A DNA stretch of 64,000 bases from Propionibacteriaceae bacterium (GCA_017306015.1 JAFKJK010000007.1:496001-560000); one strand, 5' to 3'. Positions 42,235 to 52,143 are shown, counted from the stretch's first letter. Translations and numbers: made by a program. The notes: a model not told the origin generated them from the sequence alone.

Positions 42235-44126
42235 TGAGGACGCTCCGCTACGGCTCGTGGCCGTCCCCGATCGCGCCGGCCGACCTGGCCGCGTCCGGCG
42301 TCCGGCTCTCCCCCGGGCTGGTCGACGGCGGCATCGGCTACTGGGCCGAAGGCCGTCCGAGCGACGGCGGCAGGGTGAGCCTGTGGCGCCGGCTACCGGG
42401 CGCCGACCCCGCCGAGGTGGCGCCGGGCGCCTACGTCCGCAGTGCCGTGAACGAGTACGGCGGCGGCGCGTGGACGGCCCGGGACGGCCTGGTCGCCTAC
42501 TGCTCGTGGCCGGACGGTGCTGTGCACCTCGTCGAGGACGGCCTGGATCGCGTCCTCGCGGCGGCCGACGGCCTCCGCTACGCCGGGCTGAGCCTCGTCC
42601 CGGCGCGGCGCCTGCTGCTCGCCGTCCGTGAGGATCACCGGGCCTCCGAGGCCGAGCCGGAACAGACCGTCGTTGCGCTCGAGCTGGACGCGGCCAATTC
42701 CGACGGCGGACGAGTGCTCGCTGCCGGCGCCGACTTCTACGCCCATCCCGGTCTCAGCGCGGACGACCGGCTCGCCTGGTGCGAATGGGACCACCCGAAC
42801 ATGCCCTGGGACAGCACCCGGGTCGTGACCGCGCCGCTGGCCGACCCGGGCGCGCGGACGGTCGTGGCCGGCGGCGACGGCCTCTCGGTTCTCTATCCGG
42901 CGTGGGATGCCGACGGTGGCCTGGTGTACCTGAGCGACGCGTCCGGCTTCTGGAACTTCCACCGCTGGACCCCGGCAGGCGATCGATTGCTCTACGAAGC
43001 CCCGCACGAGTTCTGTGGTCCGCTGTGGGTGCACGACCCCGTCCCGTACGCGCTTGTCGGGTCGGGATTGATCGGCTGCTCGTGGCTGGTCGACGGCATC
43101 GCGAAGGTCGGCGTGCTGCGGTTCGATCCGGACGCCACCGGGCCGGGCGAGCTGGTCGAGTTCTCCACAGCGGTGGTCGCCGCGGAGGTCACCGGGCGCG
43201 GCCCTGTCTCGCTCGCGTTGTTCGGGTACGCGGATCGTCCCGACGAGCTCGTCGAGCTTGACTGGCGAACCGGGGGCGTCACACCGCTGCGCGCCTCGGC
43301 CGAACTCGACCTCGATCCGGCCGGTGTCTCGGCGGCGACCGGGGTCACCTGGGACGGCCCGGACGGCGCGGTCCACGCCTGGTACTACCCGCCGTCCAGC
43401 GCCTCCTGCCAGGCGCCTGCTGGCGAACTGCCGCCCGTGCAGGTCTGGATCCACGGCGGCCCCACGTCCTACTCGGCCCCCGAGTTCAGCGTCGCCGTGC
43501 AGTTCTGGACCTCGCGCGGCATCGGGATCCTCGACGTCAACTACTCCGGCTCGACCGGCTACGGCCGCGCGTACCGCAACCGGCTGCGCGGCAGCTGGGG
43601 CGTCGCGGACGTCCGCGACTGCGTCCAGGGCGCGCTGGCGCTGGCGGACGCGGGCCTCGCCGATCGGGGCCGGTTGAGCATCCGCGGCGGCTCGGCCGGC
43701 GGCTACACCACCCTGGCCGCCCTCACCACGTCGGAGGTTTTCGCGGCCGGTATCAGCCTGTACGGGATCGGCGATCTGGAGACCCTGGCCACCGACACGC
43801 ACAAGTTCGAGTCGCGCTATCTCGACGGCCTGGTCGCGCCCTATCCGGCGCAGCGCCAGGTCTACGTCGACCGGTCACCGATCCACCACCTCGACCGGCT
43901 GAGTTGTCCCATGCTCATCCTTCAGGGGCTCGACGACAAGGTCGTTCCCCCGGACCAGGCCACGACGATGGCCGACGCCGTGCGTGCCAAGGGGCTGCCG
44001 GTGCGGCTGCGGCTGTTCGCCGGCGAGGGGCACGGCTTCCGGAAGGCGGAGACCATCGTCGCAGTGGCCGAGGAGGCGCTCGCGTTCCTCGGCGACGTGC
44101 ACCGCTTCGTCCCGGCTGGGCGGTGA
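42234..44126 (+). CDS. S9 family (prolyl oligopeptidase/acylaminoacyl peptidase-like) serine peptidase
   Basis: 630 aa from ATG 42234. The N-terminal beta-propeller runs to about residue 370. The alpha/beta hydrolase domain has WIHGGPTSYSAPEF, the nucleophile Ser in RGGSAGGYTTL, the acid in QGLDDKVVPP and the His in GEGHGFRKAE. It is predicted to be cytosolic and to cleave short peptides or N-acylated residues. It is the middle gene of a macro domain/peptidase/HAD operon with overlapping start and stop codons. Confidence 0.92.
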   Translation: MRTLRYGSWPSPIAPADLAASGVRLSPGLVDGGIGYWAEGRPSDGGRVSLWRRLPGADPAEVAPGAYVRSAVNEYGGGAWTARDGLVAYCSWPDGAVHLVEDGLDRVLAAADGLRYAGLSLVPARRLLLAVREDHRASEAEPEQTVVALELDAANSDGGRVLAAGADFYAHPGLSADDRLAWCEWDHPNMPWDSTRVVTAPLADPGARTVVAGGDGLSVLYPAWDADGGLVYLSDASGFWNFHRWTPAGDRLLYEAPHEFCGPLWVHDPVPYALVGSGLIGCSWLVDGIAKVGVLRFDPDATGPGELVEFSTAVVAAEVTGRGPVSLALFGYADRPDELVELDWRTGGVTPLRASAELDLDPAGVSAATGVTWDGPDGAVHAWYYPPSSASCQAPAGELPPVQVWIHGGPTSYSAPEFSVAVQFWTSRGIGILDVNYSGSTGYGRAYRNRLRGSWGVADVRDCVQGALALADAGLADRGRLSIRGGSAGGYTTLAALTTSEVFAAGISLYGIGDLETLATDTHKFESRYLDGLVAPYPAQRQVYVDRSPIHHLDRLSCPMLILQGLDDKVVPPDQATTMADAVRAKGLPVRLRLFAGEGHGFRKAETIVAVAEEALAFLGDVHRFVPAGR

Positions 44127-44134
44127 GGAGGGTG

Positions 44135-44785
44135 GTGCGACACGTCGTCTGGGACTGGAACGGGACGCTGTTCGACGACCTGCACTGCGTCCTCGGGGTG
44201 ACCAACCAGCTGCTGGACGAGTTCGAGCTGCCGCCGCTGGCCGGCGTCCCCGACTACCAGGCCGTCTTCCGGTTCCCGGTGGCCGCCTACTACGCCGACC
44301 TCGGCTTCGACACCTCACCCGGCGGCAACTTCGAGGCGGCGTCGCTGCGCTACATCGAGCTGTATCTCGCGGCCGCCCGCACCTGCGGTCTGCACGAGGG
44401 CGCCGCCGAGACGCTGGCCGCACTGCACCAAGACGGTGTCAGCCAGGTGGTGGTTTCCGCCTCGGAACAGCAGAACCTGGTCGCGCAACTGGCCCCGTTC
44501 GGGCTGGACGCCTGGCTCGACGCGGCGCTCGGCCTCACCGACATCTACGCCGCATCCAAGAAGGCGGTCGCTGAACGCTGGCTGGCCGAAGCCGGCGCGG
44601 ATCCGGCCGAGGTGGTCTTCGTCGGCGACTCGGAGCACGACTTCGAGATCGCCGACGCTCTCGGCGCGCGCTGCGTCCTGTTCAGCGGCGGCCACCAGTC
44701 CCACGCCCACCTGGCGTCGCTCGGCGTCCCGGTGATCGACGACCTGCGCGACGTGCGCCGCTTCCTCCAGCCTCAGTCCAGGTAG
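44135..44785 (+). CDS. HAD-family hydrolase (phosphoglycolate phosphatase-like)
   Basis: 216 aa from GTG 44135, preceded by AGGAGG; GTGs at 44132 and 44123 (GTGA overlap with the peptidase stop) are alternatives. HAD motifs: [12 protein letters not shown] (motif I, with Trp-Asn in place of the common Asp-x-Asp-Gly phrase FDFDGTL), VVVSASEQQ (II), the Lys in [12 protein letters not shown] (III) and [13 protein letters not shown] (IV). The substrate is unknown. Its last 13 bp overlap the 3' end of the convergent sigma factor gene. Confidence 0.87.
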   Translation: MRHVVWDWNGTLFDDLHCVLGVTNQLLDEFELPPLAGVPDYQAVFRFPVAAYYADLGFDTSPGGNFEAASLRYIELYLAAARTCGLHEGAAETLAALHQDGVSQVVVSASEQQNLVAQLAPFGLDAWLDAALGLTDIYAASKKAVAERWLAEAGADPAEVVFVGDSEHDFEIADALGARCVLFSGGHQSHAHLASLGVPVIDDLRDVRRFLQPQSR

Positions 44786-46155
44786 TCGCGCAACACCTGC
44801 GAGCGGGACGGGTGACGCAGCTTGCTCATCGTCTTCGACTCGATCTGGCGGATCCGCTCGCGGGTGACGCCGTAGACCTTGCCGATCTCGTCCAGGGTCT
44901 TCGGCTGGCCATCGGTGAGACCGAACCGCATGCTGACGACGCCGGCCTCACGCTCGCTCAGGGTGTCCAGCACGTCGTGCAACTGTTCCTGCAGCAGGGT
45001 GAAGTTCACCGCCTCGGCCGGCACGACCGCCTCGGAGTCCTCGATCAGGTCGCCGAACTCGGAGTCGCCGTCCTCGCCGAGCGGAGTGTGCAGGGAGATC
45101 GGCTCGCGGCCGTACTTCTGCACCTCGACGACCTTCTCCGGGGTCATGTCGAGTTCCTTCGCCAGCTCCTCCGGCGTGGGTTCGCGGCCGAGGTCCTGCA
45201 GCATCTGCCGCTGGACGCGGGCGAGCTTGTTGATCACCTCGACCATGTGGACGGGGATTCGGATCGTCCGGGCCTGGTCGGCCATGGCGCGGGTGATGGC
45301 CTGCTTGATCCACCAGGTCGCGTAGGTGGAGAACTTGTAGCCCTTGGTGTAGTCGAACTTCTCGACCGCGCGGATCAGGCCGAGGTTGCCCTCCTGGATC
45401 AGGTCGAGGAAGAGCATGCCGCGGCCGGTGTACCGCTTGGCCAGCGAGACGACCAGGCGCAGGTTCGCCTCGAGGAGGTGGTTCTTGGCGCGTCGGCCGT
45501 CCTCGGCGATCCACTCCAGATCCTCCAGGTCGGTGGCGGTCACCGAGCCTTCGTTGAGGTTCTCCTCGGCGAACAGCCCCGCCTCGATCCGCTTGGCGAG
45601 CTGCACTTCCTGCTCGGCGTTCAGGAGGGCGACCTTGCCGATCTGCTTCAGGTAGTCCTTGACCGGGTCGGCGGTGGCGCCGGCGACCATCACCTGCTGC
45701 TCGGGCTCGTCCGCCTCGTCGCTGTCGGAGATGCTGAAGCCCTCGTCCTCGGCGAGTTCGGCCTCGGTCTTGGCAGCCTCGGCGGGCACGAAGGCAGCTT
45801 CGTCGACGTCGTCCAGGCTTCGCTTGCCGCCGACGGTGAGCACGACCTCGTCGCCGTCCCTGGTGACCTTCGCATTGGCATCGGTCAGGGCGGCCACAAC
45901 GGTGACCACCTCGTCCGGCTCGGCGTCCTCGTCGAGGTCCTCAGCCAGGTCCTGACCGAGGTCTTCCTCCACGAGCGCTTCGTCGCCGGGATCGGAGTCC
46001 TCGGCCGGCGTCGCTGGGGACGACTGTGCGGCGACGAGCTTCGTCACGGCCGCTACCGGCTCGGGTGGGGCCTGCCGCGAACGACGGCGGGCACGGGTGG
46101 GAACCGCCTCTTCTTCTGGGGTGGAAGCAGCGGCGGCGCTAGAGCGTGGGGACAC
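44773..46155 (-). CDS. sigA: Primary RNA polymerase sigma factor (RpoD/SigA/HrdB type)
   Basis: 460 aa from GTG 46155 (GAGAGG upstream). Acidic, poorly conserved N-terminal 150 residues, then region 1.2 ([16 protein letters not shown]), region 2 with [18 protein letters not shown] and [13 protein letters not shown], region 3, and region 4 ending [18 protein letters not shown] and [10 protein letters not shown]. The full 1.2-4 set marks a group 1 factor. The frame is open further upstream (to 46266), but a TTGACA box at 46203-46208 lies inside that part, so translation probably starts downstream of it. It converges on the HAD gene. Confidence 0.93.
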   Translation of the reverse strand: MSPRSSAAAASTPEEEAVPTRARRRSRQAPPEPVAAVTKLVAAQSSPATPAEDSDPGDEALVEEDLGQDLAEDLDEDAEPDEVVTVVAALTDANAKVTRDGDEVVLTVGGKRSLDDVDEAAFVPAEAAKTEAELAEDEGFSISDSDEADEPEQQVMVAGATADPVKDYLKQIGKVALLNAEQEVQLAKRIEAGLFAEENLNEGSVTATDLEDLEWIAEDGRRAKNHLLEANLRLVVSLAKRYTGRGMLFLDLIQEGNLGLIRAVEKFDYTKGYKFSTYATWWIKQAITRAMADQARTIRIPVHMVEVINKLARVQRQMLQDLGREPTPEELAKELDMTPEKVVEVQKYGREPISLHTPLGEDGDSEFGDLIEDSEAVVPAEAVNFTLLQEQLHDVLDTLSEREAGVVSMRFGLTDGQPKTLDEIGKVYGVTRERIRQIESKTMSKLRHPSRSQVLRDYLD

Positions 46156-46182
46156 AGGCAACCTCTCAAACAGAGCGCTCAG

Positions 46183-46208
46183 GGCATAGGACAGCCGGGG
46201 ACTGTCAA
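46183..46208 (-). promoter_or_regulatory. Candidate promoter of the primary sigma factor gene
   Basis: On the minus strand TTGACA (46208-46203) is followed after 14 nt by TATGCC (46188-46183); a 16-nt spacing to TGCCCT is the alternative. A start at 46155 would give a leader of roughly 20 nt carrying GAGAGG. The short spacing makes the -10 uncertain. Confidence 0.4.
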
Positions 46209-46278
46209 TGCCTCGTGCAACCATTCTGCCACGGCGAGCCGGATCCCCCAACCCGACCGCGACCATATTCTGTTCCCC

Positions 46279-48402
46279 ATGTCCCTACCCACGACCGCGC
46301 CGGTTCCCCCGCGTCGCCCCGAAACCCGGACGTACCACGGCGACACCTTCGTCGATCCGTACGCGTGGATGCGGGACAAGGACGCACCCGGGTTCACCGA
46401 CTGGCTGCGGGCGGAGAACGCCTACACCGAGGCGATGACGGCCGACTGCACGGAACTGGCCGAGGAGATCTTCACCGACATCAAGGCCCGCACGAAGCAG
46501 ACCGACCTGAGCGTGCCGGAGTTCGCCCGGCATGCTGGCCTGGGTGAGTTCTGGTATTACTCGCGCACCACCGAGGGCAACGACTATCCGACCCTGCACC
46601 GCTGCCCGGCGTCGGGACGCGACGACCTGCCCGACCCGGACGGACCGCTTCCGGACGGGGAGGAACTGTTGCTGGACGCGCAGGCACTGGCGTCCGGCAA
46701 GGAGTTCTTCGCGCTGGGGGTGTTCGCGATCTCCCCTGACGGGCGCCGTCTCGCGTACTCGGTCGACGAGCGTGGCGACGAGCGCTACCGGCTGTCGTTC
46801 AAGGACCTGGTCACCGGGGAGCTCCTGCCGGACGAGGTGGACGAGGTCTCCAGCGGCGGCGCGTGGGCCGGCGACGGCGCGTTCTGCTACCTCACCGTCG
46901 ACGACGCGTGGCGTCCGGAGCGGCTGTGGGTGCACCGCCTCGGTGAGGCGCCCGACGTGGAACTGATGCACGAGCCCGACGAGCGCTTCTGGCTCGGCGT
47001 GGACGGCTCGCGGGACAACCGGTGGGTGATCGTCTCGGCCGGGGCCAAGAACACGTCCGAGATCTGGCTTGCGGATGTGGCCGACCCCGAGTTGCGGTTG
47101 CGCAGCGTCGCCGGCCGGCGCGAGGGGCTGGAGTACGACGTCGAGGTGGCCGGCGACCGGCTGTTCATCGTCCACAACGACGAGGCTCCCGACTTCGCGC
47201 TCGCCCAAGCTCCGCTGGATGCGACGGCGATCACCGACTGGGAGCCGATCTGGACCGGTGAGCCGGGCGTCCGGCTGCTGGGGGTGAGCGCCTACGACCG
47301 GGTGCTGGTGGTCAGTGAGCGGCGCGACGGCCTGCAGCAGGTGGCACTGCGGATGCGGGATGCGAACGGCGACGTCGGAGAGTCCGTCCCGCTCACCTTC
47401 GGGGAGCCAATCTTCACAGCGGACGCCGACGACGGCGACGAGGCCGACACCGACCGGATCCGGCTGCACTACCAGTCGATGGTCACCCCGGGCCAGGTGC
47501 TGGAGTACCGGCTGGACGACGGGTCGCGGCGGGTGCTGCGGTCACGTCCGGTGCTGGATCACCCCACCTTCGGTCCCTACTCCCCCGCTGACTACGTGCA
47601 ACGCCGGGAGTGGGCGACCGCGCCGGACGGGACGAAGGTGCCGATCTCGATCGTCCATCGGGCCGACCTGCCGCTGGACGGCACCGCGGGGTGTCTGCTG
47701 TACGGCTACGGAGCGTACGAGATCAGCATCCCGCCGACGTTCTCGATCGCTCGGCTGAGCCTGCTGGATCGCGGCTATGTGTACGCGATCGCGCACGTCC
47801 GCGGCGGCGGGGACCTGGGCCGGTCGTGGTACGAGCAGGGACGACTGGGCGCCAAGCCGAACACGTTCACCGACTTCGTCGCCTGCGCCCGGCATCTGGT
47901 CGAAGCCGGGTACACGTCGGTCGACCGGCTGGCCGCCGAGGGTGGCAGCGCCGGCGGCCTGCTGATCGGCGCGGCGGTGAACCTCGCCCCGGACGCATTC
48001 GCCGCCGTCCACGCCGCCGTCCCGTTCGTCGACCCGCTGACGACGATCCTGGACCCGGACCTGCCGCTGACCGTCACTGAGTGGGAGGAGTGGGGCGACC
48101 CGCTGCACGACCCGGACGCCTACCGGCTGATGCGCGGCTACTCGCCCTACGAGAACGTGCATCCCGGGGAGTATCCGGCGATCCTGGTGACGACGAGCTT
48201 CAACGACACCCGGGTCGAGGTCACCGAGCCGGCCAAGTGGGTGGCCGAACTGCGGCACACCACCGGCTCGTCCCGTCCGATCCTGCTGAAGACCGAGCTC
48301 GTCGCGGGCCACGGCGGCGCGTCCGGCCGCTACCAGTCGTGGCGCGACGACGCCTTCGAGCTGGCCTGGCTGATCCGGCAGACAGCGGGTCGGCCGGCGT
48401 GA
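46279..48402 (+). CDS. Oligopeptidase B-like S9 family peptidase
   Basis: 707 aa from ATG 46279. Begins with the typical [20 protein letters not shown]. Beta-propeller to about residue 420, then a hydrolase domain with [28 protein letters not shown], nucleophile Ser in [11 protein letters not shown], Asp in SFNDTRV and His in GHGGASGR. It is expected to cleave short peptides after basic residues in the cytosol. CATATTCT about 8 nt upstream and no ribosome binding site suggest a leaderless transcript, divergent from the sigma factor gene. Confidence 0.93.
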   Translation: MSLPTTAPVPPRRPETRTYHGDTFVDPYAWMRDKDAPGFTDWLRAENAYTEAMTADCTELAEEIFTDIKARTKQTDLSVPEFARHAGLGEFWYYSRTTEGNDYPTLHRCPASGRDDLPDPDGPLPDGEELLLDAQALASGKEFFALGVFAISPDGRRLAYSVDERGDERYRLSFKDLVTGELLPDEVDEVSSGGAWAGDGAFCYLTVDDAWRPERLWVHRLGEAPDVELMHEPDERFWLGVDGSRDNRWVIVSAGAKNTSEIWLADVADPELRLRSVAGRREGLEYDVEVAGDRLFIVHNDEAPDFALAQAPLDATAITDWEPIWTGEPGVRLLGVSAYDRVLVVSERRDGLQQVALRMRDANGDVGESVPLTFGEPIFTADADDGDEADTDRIRLHYQSMVTPGQVLEYRLDDGSRRVLRSRPVLDHPTFGPYSPADYVQRREWATAPDGTKVPISIVHRADLPLDGTAGCLLYGYGAYEISIPPTFSIARLSLLDRGYVYAIAHVRGGGDLGRSWYEQGRLGAKPNTFTDFVACARHLVEAGYTSVDRLAAEGGSAGGLLIGAAVNLAPDAFAAVHAAVPFVDPLTTILDPDLPLTVTEWEEWGDPLHDPDAYRLMRGYSPYENVHPGEYPAILVTTSFNDTRVEVTEPAKWVAELRHTTGSSRPILLKTELVAGHGGASGRYQSWRDDAFELAWLIRQTAGRPA

Positions 48403-48408
48403 TCGGGT

Positions 48409-48810
48409 CTATTGCTCTGCAACGGGATCGAAGGTCGGGTAGCCAAGCGAGGTAGCCGCCTTGATCATGGCGGCGTCGTGGCTCACCACGGTGGCGTCCA
48501 GGCCGGCGGCGATCACGGAGCCGAGGTGGATCGCGTCCGAAGTCTTGACGTGTGACTCGATCGCTTCAGCGGCGGCAAGAACGCCGCCGGTGACCGGAAC
48601 GAGGGCCAGCACGTCGAGTACTTCGTCGCGTCGGTTCACCGGCAGCCCCTCACGGCGCAGGACCCGAGTGAGTTCTGTGCGGAGGATCCGTGATGAGACC
48701 ACCATGTGCTGGCCGTCTGCGGACACCTCATCGATCCAGGCCGCTGCGGACGGCGAGTGGCCAAGCAGAGCGTGCAGGGCGACGGAGGTGTCCAGATAGA
48801 AGATCGTCAA
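48409..48810 (-). CDS. vapC: PIN-domain toxin, VapC-like
   Basis: 133 aa. PIN-domain acidic residues: FYLDTSVALHALL (first Asp at 7), a Glu in RILRTELTRVL, TSDAIHLGSV (Asp about 92) and the final VSHDAAM. VapC toxins are Mg-dependent RNases acting on tRNA or rRNA. The start overlaps the stop of the antitoxin gene (ATGA). No mobile-element borders are seen around the pair. Confidence 0.9.
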   Translation of the reverse strand: MTIFYLDTSVALHALLGHSPSAAAWIDEVSADGQHMVVSSRILRTELTRVLRREGLPVNRRDEVLDVLALVPVTGGVLAAAEAIESHVKTSDAIHLGSVIAAGLDATVVSHDAAMIKAATSLGYPTFDPVAEQ

Positions 48811-49055
48811 CGGTCGCGTTCATCCGTGAGGAGTTCATCGATCGAGGCGGCGGTGCGCAGGTCGTGGCGAGGCAGTTCGGCGAGCCGTGAACCGGTTGCA
48901 CGCTTGCGGGGCAGCAGTTCGACCTCGTGTGCTCGAGCCGAGATCCGGGCGATCTCGCGATTGTGACGGGTGATCTGGTAGACCTCGCCGGCCTCCACGT
49001 CCGCCAGCATCGCTGTGGGGTTCTGGCGCAACTGGCCCACGGTGATCGTCCTCAT
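48807..49055 (-). CDS. vapB: Phd/YefM-type antitoxin, VapB-like
   Basis: 82 aa. The N-terminal Phd/YefM DNA-binding fold (MRTITVGQLRQNPTAMLADV, then YQITRHNREIARIS) is followed by a C-terminal toxin-binding tail rich in Arg/Asp/Glu. It neutralises the downstream PIN toxin and should repress its own operon. TAGGAT sits 6 nt before the ATG, giving a leaderless promoter overlapped by TCTACGA repeats. Confidence 0.9.
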   Translation of the reverse strand: MRTITVGQLRQNPTAMLADVEAGEVYQITRHNREIARISARAHEVELLPRKRATGSRLAELPRHDLRTAASIDELLTDERDR

Positions 49056-49064
49056 GAGCCGATC

Positions 49065-49093
49065 CTACGTCGAATGTCTACGAACATCTACGA
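49065..49093 (-). promoter_or_regulatory. vapB promoter/operator with TCTACGA direct repeats
   Basis: TCTACGA occurs at 49077-49083 and 49087-49093, exactly 10 bp apart, with a related CCTACGTCGA at 49064-49073 that overlaps the minus-strand -10 TAGGAT. ATGT (49074-49077) and ACAT (49084-49087) form a small dyad. Spacing of one helical turn fits cooperative binding of the VapB-like antitoxin. The rest of 49094-49310 holds no gene that I can support. Confidence 0.55.
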
Positions 49094-49310
49094 TGCACCG
49101 GCACGGGGCGGCAAGGCCGACGGACTCACCCGCTCGGCGTCCACCGGACGCACCCGGACGACTGCCGTCAGCGGCCGGCGCTGAGAGGCCCACAGCACAC
49201 CCTCAGGGTGCTCTCACAAGGCGTCGACCGCAGGGGGTTCACACATCAGACCGTGGTCTTGATCTGCGTGGTATGGGTGCGCCCTGGGTACGGCAACACC
49301 CTGAGTGGGA

Positions 49311-49334
49311 GGAAATCGCAGCCCCGCCTTGGTT
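49311..49334 (+). promoter_or_regulatory. SigH/SigR-type promoter (GGAA-N17-GTT) before the second sigma factor
   Basis: GGAA at 49311-49314 and GTT at 49332-49334 are separated by 17 nt, close to the GGAAT-N18-GTT consensus of thiol-stress ECF sigma factors. Transcription would start near 49341, leaving a 23-nt leader with AAAGGGAG before the GTG at 49364. A TTGTAC/TACTAG -10 for another sigma factor overlaps it. Confidence 0.5.
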
Positions 49335-49363
49335 GTACTAGGGGCAAGCGAAAGGGAGTCACT

Positions 49364-50314
49364 GTGATTGCTACCGCACACCGAGTCCGCACCAACGACG
49401 GCATCGATGGCAAGGATGCTGTCGGCTTGTACCTCGACGGGATCGCCAAGACCCCGCTGCTCACCGCGCCCGAAGAGGTCGAGCTGTCCCGGCTGATCGA
49501 GGCCGGCCGCTACGCCCGCGCGATCCTGGACGGCGAACTCGACCCCACCGACGCCAAGCTCCGCAAGGTGAAGGCCACCCGCGAGGAGCTGGAGCAGCTC
49601 GCCGACGAGGGGGACGCGGCCATGCAGCGGTTCATCACCGCGAACCTCCGCCTCGTGGTCTCGGTCGCACGCAAGTACGGACGCTCCCAGATGCCGCTCC
49701 TCGACCTCGTCCAGGAGGGGAACACCGGCCTGATTCGCGCGGTCGAGAAGTTCGACTACACCAAGGGCTTCAAGTTCTCCACCTATGCCACCTGGTGGGT
49801 GCGCCAGTCGATCTCCCGCGGCATCGCCCAGCAGGGACGCATCGTCCGCCTCCCGGTGCACGTCGCCGAGCAGGTCAACCAGGTCTCCGCCGTCCGCAGG
49901 ACGCTGGAGCGCCGCCTGGGTCGCGAACCGGAGATCGCCGAGATCGCCGAGGAACTCGCGGTCAGCGTGGACGCGATCGTCGACCTGCTCCGGCTCGCCC
50001 GCGACCACGTCAGCCTTGACGCCCCCATCGAGCAGGACGGCGACACCGCGCTGGGCGACCTCCTCGCCCGCGAGACCGCTCCCGGCCCCGACGAAATGGT
50101 GCTGGACGCGGAGGACCGCGCCCGGCTGGAGGGGATGCTCTCCAGCCTCGATGAACGTTCCGCCGACGTTGTCCGCCGGCGTTACGGGCTGCTGGACGGA
50201 CGGCAGGCCAAACTCAGCGACATCGCAGCCGTCTGGGGCATCACAGCCGAGAGGGTGCGCCAGATCGAGCGGCATGCGATTTCCAAGCTGCGTTCGGACT
50301 CCGAGGCCGCCTGA
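49364..50314 (+). CDS. sigB: Group 2 sigma-70 factor (SigB/HrdD-like)
   Basis: 316 aa from GTG 49364 with GGGAG 6 nt upstream. It lacks the long acidic N-terminus of the primary factor: region 1.2 starts at once (DAVGLYLDGIAKTPLLTAPEEV). Region 2 is near-identical to the primary factor ([31 protein letters not shown]). Region 4 ends GITAERVRQIERHAISKLR. This is the pattern of non-essential group 2 factors such as mycobacterial SigB, active in stress and stationary phase. The upstream GGAA-N17-GTT supports stress control. Confidence 0.88.
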   Translation: MIATAHRVRTNDGIDGKDAVGLYLDGIAKTPLLTAPEEVELSRLIEAGRYARAILDGELDPTDAKLRKVKATREELEQLADEGDAAMQRFITANLRLVVSVARKYGRSQMPLLDLVQEGNTGLIRAVEKFDYTKGFKFSTYATWWVRQSISRGIAQQGRIVRLPVHVAEQVNQVSAVRRTLERRLGREPEIAEIAEELAVSVDAIVDLLRLARDHVSLDAPIEQDGDTALGDLLARETAPGPDEMVLDAEDRARLEGMLSSLDERSADVVRRRYGLLDGRQAKLSDIAAVWGITAERVRQIERHAISKLRSDSEAA

Positions 50315-50372
50315 TCCAGACCACCCGTGGCCCGGTTACGACCCTCCGGGCCACGGGTCTTGCCCGTCCGCC

Positions 50373-51242
50373 TCACTCGGGTTCGAGGAGCCGGATCAGC
50401 CCTTCCTGGGCACACGACGCGGCCAGCGTGTCGCCGGAGAACATCCGGCCGAAGCTGAAGCCGAGACCCGCGGATGCCGACGGCGACACCTGGTCGTACA
50501 GCAGCCACTCGTCGGCGCGCGCCGGGCGGTGGAACCACATCGAATGGTCGATCGAGGCGATCTGCATGCCCGGGCCCGCGAACTCGACCGGGTGCGACAC
50601 CGTGCTGACCGCCAGCAGGGTCAGGTCGCTGGCGTAGGCCAGCACCGCCTGGTGGATCTTCGGGTCGTTCGGCAGCTCTGACTCCGTCCGAACCCACACC
50701 TTCATCTGGGCGTCCGAGTGCCCCGCCGCGCTGAGCGCGGACGTGTCCCCGGCGAACCGGACGTCCAGGGCACCCCACTCGCGCCGCCAGGCGTCCCTGG
50801 CCCGTCGTGACCGGGCGCCCAGCACCTCCGCCAGCGGCGGGCACTCGTCGGGATCCGCCACACCCAGGGCAGGGGCGTCCGCATGGTCGAGACCGCGTTC
50901 GAGGACGTGGAACGAACACACCATCGTGAAGATGACGCGCGCTCCCTGCGTGGCCACGACCCTTCGGGAGGAGAAGCTGCCGCCATCCCGGGAGCGCTCG
51001 ACGTTGTACGTGATCGGCTCCCCGACATGACCCTCGCGCAGGAAGTAGGCGCCGAGTGAGTGCGCGATCCGCTCCGGAGGGACGGTCCGGTAGGCCGCCA
51101 TCAGCGCCTGTGCCAGCACCTGGCCCCCGAAGACCCGCTGGAACATCCGTCCCTCGGGTACCCGGACCGGACCGACGAACGTGTCCTCGCCAAGCCTCTC
51201 AGGATCGAGCAGTGAAACCAGTTCCGCTACCGAGCCGGCCAT
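50373..51242 (-). CDS. tesB: Acyl-CoA thioesterase II
   Basis: 289 aa from ATG 51242, double hot-dog thioesterase of usual TesB length. Blocks: RVFGGQVLAQALMAAYRTV, FLREGHVGEPITYNVERSRDGGSFSSRRVVA and the C-terminal LDHSMWFHRP-type IASIDHSMWFHRPARAD. It hydrolyses acyl-CoA to free acid and CoA. The start lies 1 bp after the stop of the PAC2-family gene, so the two are one operon. Confidence 0.93.
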   Translation of the reverse strand: MAGSVAELVSLLDPERLGEDTFVGPVRVPEGRMFQRVFGGQVLAQALMAAYRTVPPERIAHSLGAYFLREGHVGEPITYNVERSRDGGSFSSRRVVATQGARVIFTMVCSFHVLERGLDHADAPALGVADPDECPPLAEVLGARSRRARDAWRREWGALDVRFAGDTSALSAAGHSDAQMKVWVRTESELPNDPKIHQAVLAYASDLTLLAVSTVSHPVEFAGPGMQIASIDHSMWFHRPARADEWLLYDQVSPSASAGLGFSFGRMFSGDTLAASCAQEGLIRLLEPE

Positions 51243-51243
51243 C

Positions 51244-52143
51244 TCACCGGCCGAAGTCGGGTGGCGGGTCCTGCTCGGCGAGGAAGCGCTCGACCGCCGC
51301 ACCGATCTCGTCGGCGCTCGGTACGGAGGCCCCGCCGCTGGCGGCCAGCCGGTCGTACTGCTCCTCCAGGGCGTGGAGCATCGCCGGGAAGTCCGCGTCC
51401 CCCTCGGTCTCGGCCTGAATGGTGGCCAGGTTCGCCCGGCTCGCTTCCAGCAGCGGATCGATCGGCACGCGCAGTCCGGCAGCCGCGCTGAGCCGCTCGA
51501 GCACCGCGAGCGTGGCCTGCGGGAAGCTCGCCTGGGCCAGGTAGTGCGGCACGTGGGCGACGAAGCCCTGCGCGAGCAGCCCCGCCTCTCCGGCGCGGTA
51601 CTCCAGCACGTGCGAGAACGAACCGGGCAGCTGGACGCGGTCGATCCACATCGGGTTGCCGGATGCCAGCTCAGGCTCGGTGGCGTGCGCTGTCACCAGC
51701 GTGGGCCGGGTGTGCGGCACGGCCATCGGGACTCCCGAACAGGTGACCATGCGGGAGACGCCGAACCCCTCGGCGAGCTGCAGCACGGCCGCCGCCGTCC
51801 GCTGCCATTGCGTGTCGGGTTCCGGGCCGGTGAGCAGCAGGAAGATGTGCCCGTCCGCGTCCACCACACGGTGGATGCGCAGGTGGTAGTCGATCATCTC
51901 CGTCCAGTGGTTGGTGTCGAACACCATCTGCGGACGGCGGGAGCGGTAGTCGTGCAGCTGGTCGAGGTCGAACTCGACCAGGACCTCGTGCTCACACTCG
52001 GCCAGCAGGTAGGACGCCATCCCGTGCGTCACGTTGCCGGCGTCGATGTAGCCGTCGAACAGGTGCACCAGCGCGGGTGCGGTGCCCAGCACCTTCTGGG
52101 CGACGTCACGGTCGACGCTGTAGAGCTGGCTGGGATCGAGCAC
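51244..52143 (-). CDS. PAC2 (proteasome assembly chaperone 2) family protein
   Basis: 299 aa. PAC2-type alpha/beta domain: HLFDGYIDAGNVTHGMASYLL at the N-terminus, then IFLLLTGPEPDTQWQR, and GSFSHVLEYRAGEAGLLAQGF in the middle. A helical C-terminal third (AMLHALEEQYDRLA) follows. Soluble. In actinobacteria these ATP-grasp-unrelated PAC2 proteins have no settled function. It is cotranscribed with tesB downstream and lies 20 bp after the LysR gene. Confidence 0.88.
   Translation of the reverse strand: MLDPSQLYSVDRDVAQKVLGTAPALVHLFDGYIDAGNVTHGMASYLLAECEHEVLVEFDLDQLHDYRSRRPQMVFDTNHWTEMIDYHLRIHRVVDADGHIFLLLTGPEPDTQWQRTAAAVLQLAEGFGVSRMVTCSGVPMAVPHTRPTLVTAHATEPELASGNPMWIDRVQLPGSFSHVLEYRAGEAGLLAQGFVAHVPHYLAQASFPQATLAVLERLSAAAGLRVPIDPLLEASRANLATIQAETEGDADFPAMLHALEEQYDRLAASGGASVPSADEIGAAVERFLAEQDPPPDFGR

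Noticed and set aside
49094..49310. Small ORFs between vapB and the second sigma factor gene
   Set aside because: The open frames there are Arg/Pro-rich without ribosome binding sites. The region reads better as promoter DNA.
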